From: DATBSK01 sp040902705
GTDB taxonomy: Bacteria; Actinomycetota; Acidimicrobiia; IMCC26256; PALSA-555
Direction: 5' to 3'
Assembly (NCBI GenBank): GCA_040902705.1
Contig: JBBDWT010000104.1
Span: forward strand, 1-28,098
Length of the DNA stretch: 28,098 nucleotides
Positions 21,642 to 28,098 of this stretch are shown here, one piece after another. How positions within the stretch are numbered: position 1 is the first letter of the stretch; the number at the start of each line of letters is the position of its first letter. Position numbers and translations under genes: made by a program. The notes beneath the pieces were generated by a model. It searched no databases. It was not told the DNA's origin and worked only from the letters and a program-made list of their open reading frames with translations.

Positions 21642-22843
21642 GCGGGGACGCGGCTGCGCGGGGCGAGCACCGCGGGCAGCCCTTCGATGCCGTTCATCAG
21701 GGTGGAGAGCAGGCGCTCGGGCTCACCCGTGATCTCGTACTCGGGGGCCCGGGTCAGCAGGTCCTCGAACAGCACCTGCGCCTCGAGCCGGGCGAGGCTC
21801 GCGCCGAGGCACACGTGCGCGCCGAACCCGAAGGCGACGTGCGCGGGGTCGGCCGCGCGGGACACGTCGAGCGTGTCGGCGGTCGGTCCGAACGCCGACG
21901 CGTCGCGGTTGCCCGACGCGTAGAGCATCACGAGGTAGTCGTCGGCGGCGATGTGCTTCCCGGCGAGCTCGGTGTCGTGTACGGCAGTGCGCGCGAACGA
22001 CTTGATGGGGGTGACCCAGCGGAGGAGCTCCTCGACCGCGTCCCGCATCCGCCCGCGCGGATCCTCGGCGAGCCAGGCGCGTTGGTCGGGATGCTCGTGC
22101 AGCGCGATCGCACCGCCGCTGATGAGGTTGCGCGTGGTCTCGTTGCCCGCGACCAGCAACGACATGCAGAACACGATGAGCTCGGGGTCGGTGAGGCGCT
22201 GGCCGTCGACCTCGGCGTCGACGAGCCGCTGGAGGATGTCGTCACGCGGCTCCGCCCGGTGCGCAGCGATGCCCTCGCTCATGTACGCGACGAACTCCGA
22301 CACGATCCCCAGATCCGCCTGGAGCCCGTCGGCGGCCTTGATGGTCTCGTCGGACCAGACGCGGAACTGGCGTTGCTCCACCTCGGTCATCCCGAGCAGC
22401 TCGGCGATCACGAGGAGGGGGAGCGGCACGGCGACCTGCTCGACGAAGTCGACCTCGTCGTGGAGCGGGACGGCGTCGAGCACCTCGGCGGTCAACGCGC
22501 GGAGGTGCGGCTCCATCTCGGCGACGGCCCGCGGGGTGAACGCCCGGCTCACGATCGCCCGGTACCGCGGGTGCTCGGGCGGATCCATCTCGAGGATCGA
22601 GGGCGCGCTCACCGCGCGCTCGGTGGAGTGCGCGCGCTTCGGGTCGTTGACGAGCACTCCGTGCGCCGACGAGAAGCGCGCGGGGTCGCGTGAGACCTCG
22701 CGGATCTCGTCGTAGGTCGAGACCACCCACCGGCCGTCGCGCCACTGGTGCACGGGGTCGTGCGTGCGCAGCCAGGTGTAGGTCGACTCGACGTCGTCGA
22801 GCCACCAGTCCTTGTCGTCGGGTGCGACCCGCGGAGCGTCCAT
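21638..22843 (-). CDS. cytochrome P450 (catabolic cluster)
   Basis: This 401-residue class I-type P450 has the I-helix 'LVAGNETTRNLISGG', ExxR in 'AVEELLRWVTP', and the heme loop 'FGFGAHVCLGASLAR' with Cys at about 345. 'MDPPEHPRYRAIVSRAFTPR' is the C-helix region typical of actinobacterial steroid/fatty-acid P450s (CYP125/142/124-like in style, subfamily not assignable). ATG 22843 leaves an 8-nt gap to the Rieske stop; upstream in-frame residues are Arg-rich noise. It is the second gene of the minus-strand operon and presumably hydroxylates the pathway substrate. Confidence 0.93.
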   Translation of the reverse strand: MDAPRVAPDDKDWWLDDVESTYTWLRTHDPVHQWRDGRWVVSTYDEIREVSRDPARFSSAHGVLVNDPKRAHSTERAVSAPSILEMDPPEHPRYRAIVSRAFTPRAVAEMEPHLRALTAEVLDAVPLHDEVDFVEQVAVPLPLLVIAELLGMTEVEQRQFRVWSDETIKAADGLQADLGIVSEFVAYMSEGIAAHRAEPRDDILQRLVDAEVDGQRLTDPELIVFCMSLLVAGNETTRNLISGGAIALHEHPDQRAWLAEDPRGRMRDAVEELLRWVTPIKSFARTAVHDTELAGKHIAADDYLVMLYASGNRDASAFGPTADTLDVSRAADPAHVAFGFGAHVCLGASLARLEAQVLFEDLLTRAPEYEITGEPERLLSTLMNGIEGLPAVLAPRSRVPA

Positions 22844-22851
22844 CGCCGGCG

Positions 22852-24177
22852 TCAGGGAGCGGTCGAGAGGTAGCGGTCGATGACCTGGTGGAGGTGCAAG
22901 AGGTTGCTCTCCTGGCGCTTCGCGAGGCGGATGGCGGTGCACCCACTCGACTTCATACCCGCTTGGACGCGCCCCATGTTGGCGTAGTCCTGGTTGGTGA
23001 TCAGGCCCCAGTCGCGTTCGTGCCAGTCGTCGAAGCGCCGGCGCTCCGGCATCTCCCACCGGTCCGGGTCCTCCGGCCACTCGAGCACCCAGGTGTCCTT
23101 GATCGCGCTGTCCGGATCGGTGCCGTTGGGCCGCACGCGGAAGAGGATCGCGCTGCCCGGATAGATCGGGCCGACGAGGTTGGGGAACCAGAAGACGTCG
23201 TCGGCGCTCGTCATCTGGTCGAGGTCGAGGCCCGTGACGTCGAAGCCGCGCGCGGCGAGCAGCTCGCGCCTTCGTCGCTGGTATGCACCGAGCAGCTCAC
23301 CACGAGGCAGGTCGGCGGCGATGAGCTCGTCGACGGCCGCGCGCTCCTCGCCGAGGAACGCGCCGCCGAGCCCGGCGACGAGCCCGCGCAGGATCTTCGC
23401 CTCGTCGACATCGGACGCGTCGATCCCCAGGCGCGGACTCGGCTCGAGCGTGCGGCGCGCGTTGGCGAGTCGGCCGTAGTGCGCGTGCGTCTCGAACTGC
23501 TCGTACTGGATGCCGACGTCGTCGACCCACGGCAGCGTCTCGGGGTGCGTGCCCTGCACGTGGTACCCCTCGCTGAACGCCTCGATGACGACCTTCCAGT
23601 TCGCGGGGAGCACCGTCGTGAGGTACGAGCGGAAGCGCAGCTGCTCGAGGTGGTACGGCGCGAGCAGCGTCGGCAGGGGATCGAGGAAGTCCCACAGCGG
23701 CGGCGCGTCGCGGTCGAGGCAGACGAACACGAAGCCGCCCCACGTGTCGACGCGCACGGTGCCGAGCCGCAGGTTCTCGGGCAGGTCGGGGAACTCGGCG
23801 GGATCGACGACCTCGACGAGGCGCCCGTCGAGCGCGTAGCGCCATGCGTGGTACGGGCAGCGGATGTCGCCGCCGTCGTCGCACGCGTCGAAGTGCCCGC
23901 GGCCCTCGCCGAGTCGTGTCCCGCGGTGCAGGCAGCTGTTGAGCAGGGCGCGGAGCGTGCCGTCGCGGTTGCGCACCACGAGGATCGACTCCTCACCGAT
24001 CGTGTACTCGAGGTAGTCGCCGGGGTCGGGGAGCTCCTCCTCGCGCCCGGCGACCTGCCAGACCCGGGCCCACATGCGGTCGAGCTCGAGGTCGAGGAAC
24101 TCGCGCTCGAGGTAGCGCTCCTTGGGGATCATCCCGTCGTCGCGGACGGGCCACGCAGCGGCGCGCACCTCGGGCAT
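22852..24177 (-). CDS. Rieske-type ring-hydroxylating oxygenase, alpha subunit
   Basis: This 441-residue oxygenase has the [2Fe-2S] ligands Cys82-x-His84 in 'SCLHRGTRL' and Cys107-x2-His110 in 'CPYHAWRY'. The non-heme iron site shows 'FSEGYHVQGTH' with His206 and His211 and a later Asp in 'ITNQDYANMGR'. The start at ATG 24177 ('MPEVRAAAWPVRDDG') avoids reading through the palindrome at 24218. Members hydroxylate aromatic or steroid/terpenoid rings and need an external reductase and ferredoxin, not encoded here. It is first in the operon with P450 and the DUF7064/7065-like gene, and is divergent from the CoA ligase. Confidence 0.92.
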   Translation of the reverse strand: MPEVRAAAWPVRDDGMIPKERYLEREFLDLELDRMWARVWQVAGREEELPDPGDYLEYTIGEESILVVRNRDGTLRALLNSCLHRGTRLGEGRGHFDACDDGGDIRCPYHAWRYALDGRLVEVVDPAEFPDLPENLRLGTVRVDTWGGFVFVCLDRDAPPLWDFLDPLPTLLAPYHLEQLRFRSYLTTVLPANWKVVIEAFSEGYHVQGTHPETLPWVDDVGIQYEQFETHAHYGRLANARRTLEPSPRLGIDASDVDEAKILRGLVAGLGGAFLGEERAAVDELIAADLPRGELLGAYQRRRRELLAARGFDVTGLDLDQMTSADDVFWFPNLVGPIYPGSAILFRVRPNGTDPDSAIKDTWVLEWPEDPDRWEMPERRRFDDWHERDWGLITNQDYANMGRVQAGMKSSGCTAIRLAKRQESNLLHLHQVIDRYLSTAP

Positions 24178-24217
24178 AGCGGTAGTTTCGCACGGGCGCC
24201 GAGCAGCGGTCCGGTGG

Positions 24218-24268
24218 TGCTTTGGCGTCGGAAATGTGCCGTGGCGGCAGGTTTCTGACGCCAAAGCA
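24218..24268. promoter_or_regulatory. 51-bp interrupted palindrome between Rieske and CoA ligase genes
   Basis: The 17-bp arms TGCTTTGGCGTCGGAAA and TTTCTGACGCCAAAGCA match at 16 of 17 positions around a 17-bp centre that itself contains TGCC-GTGGC-GGCA. It fills most of the 122-bp divergent gap, so it could be the operator for both directions. Its length and nested symmetry also fit a dispersed palindromic (REP/MITE-like) element. Confidence 0.6.
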
Positions 24269-24299
24269 TCGTTCGCCGCCCGCGCCGAGAGTGGAGACC

Positions 24300-25922
24300 A
24301 TGGAGTTCAACCTCGCGGACCTGTTCGAGTCGATCGCCGATGCCGTGCCCGGGCGGGAGGCCGTGGTGTACGGCGACCGTCGGCTCACGTACCGCGAGCT
24401 CGACGAGCGGGCGAACCGGTGCGCGCACGCGCTGGGCGCGCTGGGGGTCGGGCCGGGCGAGCACGTGGGGCTCTACCTGCGGTCGTGCCCGGAGTTCCTC
24501 GAGGCGATGCTCGGTTGCTTCAAGCTGCGGGCCGTCCCGATCAACGTGAACGACCGCTACGTCGCGGCCGAGGTGGTGCCCGTCTCCGACGATGCCGACC
24601 TCGTCGGGCTGGTGCTGGACGACGGGCGTCCGGGTTCGGCCGACGAGCTCCGCATCGACGACCGGTGGATCGTGACGGTCGGCGACGACGGCGACTACGA
24701 GCAGCACCTGGCCCGCGCGTCGGCGGCGCGCGACTTCCCGGCGCGGTCGGGCGACGACCACTACATCCTCTATACGGGCGGCACCACCGGCCGTCCGAAG
24801 GGGGTCGTGTGGCGACAGGAGGACATCTTCTTCACCGCCGTCGGCGGCGGGAACCCGGGCGGCCTGCCGCTCGAACGGGCCGAGGAGCTCGCGCCCGCCG
24901 TGCTCGCCGCGCCGAACCAGCGCATCGGCGTGTTCCTGCCTCCCGACGACCCCGGGCCGGGGGAGTTCATCGCGCTGTCGCTCGGTCCCTTGGCGCACGC
25001 GAGCGGCCAATGGCTCGCGCTCGGCACGCTGCTCGGCGCGGGCACGTTCGTGATCTACGACGCGCCGTCGATGGACATGGCGCACGTGCTCGACCTCGTC
25101 GAGCGGGAGCGCGTCGGCATGCTCACGCTGGTGGGCGACGCGACCGCTCGTCCGCTGCTCGACGCTCTGCTCGCGAACCCGGGGCGATGGGACACGTCGT
25201 CGCTGCGACTGCTCGGGTCGGGCGGGAGCATCCTGTCGGCCGAGGTCAAGGACGGGCTGCTCGGCGCGCTGCCGTCGGCGGCGGCGGTGTTGGAGGCGAT
25301 CGGGTCGTCGGAGTCGCCGAGCCAGGCGGTGTCGCTGACGACGCAGGGGGCCGCGGCGTCGCGGTCGCTGACGTTCTCGCCGAAGGCCGAGACGATGGTC
25401 GTCGACGAGGAGCTCCAGCCGATCCCGCCGGGGTCGGGGCGGGTCGGGCGGCTCGCGACCCGCGGGCGCACGCCGATCGGGTACCACAAGGACCCCGAGG
25501 CGTCGGCGCGCACGTTCGTCGAGATCGACGGCGTGCGTTGGACGTTGCCCGGCGACATGGCGTCCGTCGATTCCGACGGCACGATCCATCTGCACGGGCG
25601 CGGCTCGCTGTGCATCAACACCGGCGGGGAGAAGGTGTACCCCGACGAGGTCGAGGCGGCGCTGAAGGCGCATCCGCAGGTGTTCGACGCGTTGGTCGTC
25701 GGTGTGCGCGACGTGACGTGGGGCGAGCGCGTCGTCGCGGTGGTACAGCCCGTCGACGGGGCAGCGCCGACGCTCGACGAGCTCGGCACCCACTGCCGCA
25801 GCTCGCTCGCCGGGTACAAGGTGCCGCGCGCGCTGTGTGTCGTCGACGAGGTCCGGCGCAACCCTGCGGGCAAGCCCGACTACGAATGGGCCAAATCCGT
25901 CGCCACCACGTCGACGCCCTGA
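24300..25922 (+). CDS. acyl-CoA synthetase, FadD19-like (steroid side-chain acid type)
   Basis: This 540-residue AMP-forming ligase activates a carboxylic acid to its CoA thioester. Motifs are the P-loop 'LYTGGTTGRPKGVVWRQEDI' (from about 158), 'IGSSESPSQAVSL', 'GGEKVYPDEVEAALKAHPQV', and 'NPAGKPDYEW' with the catalytic Lys. The whole pattern, including 'INVNDRYVAAEV' and 'AGYKVPRALCVVDEV', resembles mycobacterial FadD19, which activates C26 sterol acids. ATG 24300 follows 'GAGAGTGGAGACC', a plausible ribosome-binding site; earlier starts read through the palindrome. It is divergent from the Rieske operon and ends at a repeated hairpin. The substrate is inferred, not shown. Confidence 0.92.
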   Translation: MEFNLADLFESIADAVPGREAVVYGDRRLTYRELDERANRCAHALGALGVGPGEHVGLYLRSCPEFLEAMLGCFKLRAVPINVNDRYVAAEVVPVSDDADLVGLVLDDGRPGSADELRIDDRWIVTVGDDGDYEQHLARASAARDFPARSGDDHYILYTGGTTGRPKGVVWRQEDIFFTAVGGGNPGGLPLERAEELAPAVLAAPNQRIGVFLPPDDPGPGEFIALSLGPLAHASGQWLALGTLLGAGTFVIYDAPSMDMAHVLDLVERERVGMLTLVGDATARPLLDALLANPGRWDTSSLRLLGSGGSILSAEVKDGLLGALPSAAAVLEAIGSSESPSQAVSLTTQGAAASRSLTFSPKAETMVVDEELQPIPPGSGRVGRLATRGRTPIGYHKDPEASARTFVEIDGVRWTLPGDMASVDSDGTIHLHGRGSLCINTGGEKVYPDEVEAALKAHPQVFDALVVGVRDVTWGERVVAVVQPVDGAAPTLDELGTHCRSSLAGYKVPRALCVVDEVRRNPAGKPDYEWAKSVATTSTP

Positions 25923-25926
25923 ACCC

Positions 25927-25971
25927 CTTGATGCGTCCCTCACCGTCGCCAGGCGGGTCGAGGGACGCATC
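25927..25971 (+). terminator. hairpin element copy 1 after the CoA ligase
   Basis: The 12-bp arms GATGCGTCCCTC / GAGGGACGCATC are perfect, with an 18-nt loop, 7 nt after the ligase stop. A near-identical inverted copy is at 27211-27255. The shared 45 bp match at 42 positions. Confidence 0.65.
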
Positions 25972-26038
25972 CCGATGATTGCTGGGTCGCGTCGGGCGCG
26001 CACCCGCCGTCGACGACGGCGAGCCGCGCATCCCGGGG

Positions 26039-27181
26039 TCAGGCGGTGCGGAGGAGGAACTCGGCGTTCCCACCGAACAGGCCGGGATGCTCGGCCGGGT
26101 CGCAGCCGCTGCGCCGGTAGTCGTCGATCGGCGTGGCTGTGCCCTCGGAATGTGGGTAGTCGGAGCACGCCATGAAGAGGTCGCCGGCCTGGCGCTCGAG
26201 CCGCTCGGGCATCTCGTAGGAGAACGCGGCGACGCGCACCTGCCGACGGAAGTAGTCGGCCGGGCGTAGCGACAGCGGTGCGGGCACCCGTCCGTTGAGC
26301 TTCGCCGTGAACTCGTAGCCCCCGTCCAGCATCATCAGGAACTGCGGCACCCACATCGCGGACAGCTCGACGATGCCGAGGCGCAGGTCGGGGAGGGCGT
26401 CGAGCGTGCCGTTGACGATCAGGTCGGTCAGCGCGAGTGCCGCGGGCGTCCAGAGGAACACCGACTCGACGACGTTGACCAGGCCCTCCTCGGTGTCGTC
26501 GGTGTACCAGGCGTCGTCGAAGACGCGGGGCTGGTCGGCGACGTGGAAGACGGGCGTCATCCCGTGGTCGACGAACGAGCTCCACGCGCGGCGCAGATCG
26601 GGGTGCGAGAGCGGCTTCCCGTCGACGAGCGCGGGCGCGATCATCGCCAGCCTCACGCCACCGGCCGCGAGGTCGTCGAGCTGGCCGTCGAGCCAGTCGA
26701 GGTCGCGCAGCGTGAGGTGCGCGACGGGGTGGAGCGTGGCGCCGCTGTCGTGGACGACCGTGGTGCACCACCGGTTCCAGGCGCCCATGTTCGTGCGCAG
26801 CGCAGCGAGGTCGGCACCGACCCGCCGCTCCCAGAGCAGCCCGAAGTTGGGGAAGCAGACGGCCGCGTCGAAGCCCATACCGTGGACGCGCTCGGCGCGC
26901 GCCGCCGGGTCCCAGAAGTCGACGGGCAGCGCGTCGTCGTAGCGGTACGGCGCGTCGGCACCCGCCTCCTGTTGGCGGCGTCGCTCGCCGATGACATCGG
27001 TCTCGCCGGGCGCTTGCACGTCGGCCATGCCGATGCGCTGCCCGCGCCACGTCACCCAGGCGTACCCCTGGTCGTCGTCCTCGATCGCCAGTGCGTCGTC
27101 GCGCTCCGACGGGTCGGCGTTGTCGTGCCACAGGCCCCGCGGCTCGTAGAGGTGCTGGTCGCAGTCGATCATCGCGGTCAT
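26039..27181 (-). CDS. amidohydrolase family 2 (ACMSD-like) protein
   Basis: This 380-residue TIM-barrel metal hydrolase or decarboxylase has an N-terminal 'MIDCDQHLYEPRGLW' (HxH-like Asp-x-His metal site), 'FHVADQPRVFD' with a mid-barrel His, 'GIVELSAMWVPQFLMM', and 'LFMACSDYPHSEGTATPIDD' with the conserved Asp. This is the COG2159 pattern, often annotated as 'amidohydrolase' in steroid and aromatic degradation clusters. The exact reaction is not deducible. ATG 27181 is the first start, with ATG 27172 as alternative. It converges on the FadD19-like gene, with the hairpin between them. Confidence 0.9.
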   Translation of the reverse strand: MTAMIDCDQHLYEPRGLWHDNADPSERDDALAIEDDDQGYAWVTWRGQRIGMADVQAPGETDVIGERRRQQEAGADAPYRYDDALPVDFWDPAARAERVHGMGFDAAVCFPNFGLLWERRVGADLAALRTNMGAWNRWCTTVVHDSGATLHPVAHLTLRDLDWLDGQLDDLAAGGVRLAMIAPALVDGKPLSHPDLRRAWSSFVDHGMTPVFHVADQPRVFDDAWYTDDTEEGLVNVVESVFLWTPAALALTDLIVNGTLDALPDLRLGIVELSAMWVPQFLMMLDGGYEFTAKLNGRVPAPLSLRPADYFRRQVRVAAFSYEMPERLERQAGDLFMACSDYPHSEGTATPIDDYRRSGCDPAEHPGLFGGNAEFLLRTA

Positions 27182-27210
27182 CGCACGCGTTCCCCCCGTG
27201 TGCTGCCGTA

Positions 27211-27255
27211 GATGCGTCTCTCGACCCGCCTCACGACGGTGAGGGACGCATCAAG
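27211..27255 (-). terminator. hairpin element copy 2 after the glutamine amidotransferase
   Basis: This is the inverted near-copy of 25927-25971, on the strand of the amidotransferase and 7 nt after its stop. The arms have one mismatch in the minus-strand reading (G-U pairable on the other). It also lies just upstream of the amidohydrolase start. Confidence 0.65.
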
Positions 27256-27261
27256 AAGAGG

Positions 27262-27990
27262 TTAGGGGGCCGCGGCCGTGGTGGTGGCGAGGAAGGTGTC
27301 GACGAGGTGCGTCGCGGCTCGGCGGGCGCGGGGCTGCTCGGCGGCGGTGCGGGCGACGAGCTCGTCGGCGGTGAGGCCGGCCCGGGCGACGGGCCCGGGG
27401 TCGGTCGTCGCCCACCGGCCGACGATCTCGGGCGTCACCTCCGGGTGGAACTGCACCGCCAGCGCCGAACCCAGCCGGAACGCCTGCGGTCCCACATCGC
27501 TGCGGGCGAGGAGCGTCGCGCCGGGCGGGCCGGTGAACGTGTCGCGGTGGAACTGGAACCACGGCCCGGGTGCGATGGGGAGCGCGCCGCCCGCGCCGCC
27601 CGCCCGGGCGTCCGCCCGGGTGTCCGAACCGGGTCGCGGCTCCACCTCCATCCAGCCCAGCTCGGTGTGCGCCGCCGCCCGCACCTCGCCCCCGAGCGCC
27701 GCCGCCAGCATCTGTGCGCCGAAGCAGATCCCCAGCACGGGCACGCCCGCGCCGACCGCGTCGGCCACGAAGGCGCGCTCCCGGTCCACCGGCTCGCGCA
27801 CCGCGTCGCCGTACACCGACCATTCCGAGCCCAGCACCAGCACGAGGTCGGCGGTCCCGGCAGGGGGCCAGCCCCCGTCGGTCGCCTCCCGCACCAGGAT
27901 CTCGAGCCGGTACCCGCGGGCGGCGAGAGCCTCGCCCACCAGCCCCGGATCCGCGTCGTCGCGGTTGGCGAGCACGAGGGCGGTGGGCAC
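27262..27990 (-). CDS. class I glutamine amidotransferase domain protein
   Basis: This 242-residue GATase1 domain protein has nucleophile Cys89 in 'GVPVLGICFGAQMLAAALGG' and the His-x-Glu pair in 'LAVQFHPEVTPEIVG'. It is a stand-alone domain, like GuaA-N-type or PuuD-like amidotransferases without a fused synthetase. GTG 27990 is chosen ('VPTALVLANRDDADPG'); upstream residues are Arg-rich. The target acceptor is unknown. It is divergent from cysD and ends beside hairpin copy 2. Confidence 0.9.
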   Translation of the reverse strand: MPTALVLANRDDADPGLVGEALAARGYRLEILVREATDGGWPPAGTADLVLVLGSEWSVYGDAVREPVDRERAFVADAVGAGVPVLGICFGAQMLAAALGGEVRAAAHTELGWMEVEPRPGSDTRADARAGGAGGALPIAPGPWFQFHRDTFTGPPGATLLARSDVGPQAFRLGSALAVQFHPEVTPEIVGRWATTDPGPVARAGLTADELVARTAAEQPRARRAATHLVDTFLATTTAAAP

Positions 27991-28033
27991 GGAGCGGAGC
28001 GTACGGCGACGCGCCAGTACGATGGCTTGCTCC

Positions 28034-28098
28034 ATGGCTACCCAGCTGTCGCACCTCGACGCGCTCGAGGCCGAGTCGATCCACATCTTCCGTGAGGT
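28034..28098 (+). CDS. cysD: sulfate adenylyltransferase subunit 2 (partial, 5' end)
   Basis: The last 65 bp encode 'MATQLSHLDALEAESIHIFR' and continue out of the window. 'LxxLEAESIHIxRE' is the opening signature of CysD, the subunit that adenylates sulfate with CysN. A TACGAT 11-16 bp before the ATG may be the -10. PAPS from this pathway would feed the sulfotransferase at 18646. Confidence 0.85.
   Translation, partial: MATQLSHLDALEAESIHIFRE

Noticed and set aside
24129..27131. 1000-codon minus-strand open frame
   Set aside because: It runs antisense through the CoA ligase and amidohydrolase; the composition is Arg/Pro-rich without domains, a typical shadow of high-GC coding DNA.
1..28098. 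CRISPR array or phage structural genes
   Set aside because: No regularly spaced repeats with unique spacers and no capsid, tail or terminase-like protein were found.

Overview
The window is high-GC DNA with dense gene packing, many GTG starts, repeated 4-nt ATGA/GTGA stop/start overlaps and almost no classical U-tract terminators. The gene families point to an actinobacterium: three mycothiol-dependent maleylpyruvate isomerase (MDMPI/TIGR03086) relatives, ArsR-SRPBCC cassettes, a FadD19-like steroid-acid CoA ligase, two P450s, and a long HPF next to a phosphoribosyltransferase-hydrolase fusion. Acidimicrobiia or a relative would fit, but this cannot be proved from the window.

Region 1 (1-6175) is a tRNA-Gly integration hot spot. 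A complete tRNA-Gly(GCC) is followed by a compact 4,476-bp integrative element bounded by two identical 47-bp copies of the tRNA 3' end (574-620 and 5050-5096). The element holds a full tyrosine integrase, a hypothetical gene, a ribbon-helix-helix antitoxin, a Doc/Fic toxin broken by a 1-nt deletion, and a divergent P450/TetR pair. Beyond the second att copy lies a related integrase with an internal deletion, the remnant of an older tandem insertion. Both integrases are preceded by three 11-bp TTGCCCAT repeats, which look like arm-type integrase sites.

Region 2 (6176-10562) holds two related stress or small-molecule-response cassettes. Each combines an ArsR repressor, SRPBCC/AHSA1 proteins and an MDMPI-family protein, and each has a palindrome of the same type (core AGTATCTnCT) at its promoter. 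Cassette A is one operon ending in a YjbR-like gene. Cassette B is divergent and runs on into a DUF899 gene.

Region 3 (10563-12899) is a two-gene unit: a radical SAM protein resembling the tetraether-lipid-synthase (Tes/MJ0619) family, translationally coupled to a class I methyltransferase. This is the best candidate for undescribed chemistry, possibly lipid modification.

Region 4 (12900-14990) is patchy and partly decayed: a membrane-anchored SRPBCC protein coupled to a very short MerR, a short cupin, a chimera of DUF2071 and MazF/PemK fragments, and a DCC-type thiol oxidoreductase.

Region 5 (14992-18600) resembles a mycobacterial DosR-type dormancy module. A phosphoribosyltransferase-hydrolase fusion and a long HPF are divergent, with one DosR-box-like motif facing each gene. 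A formate/nitrite transporter with no canonical start codon follows.

Region 6 (18646-28098) is catabolic: a PAPS sulfotransferase, a third MDMPI-like gene, and a minus-strand operon Rieske oxygenase - P450 - DUF7064/7065-like protein, divergent from a FadD19-like ligase across a 51-bp interrupted palindrome. An amidohydrolase, a glutamine amidotransferase and the first codons of cysD complete it. Two near-identical 45-bp hairpins follow the ligase and amidotransferase genes.
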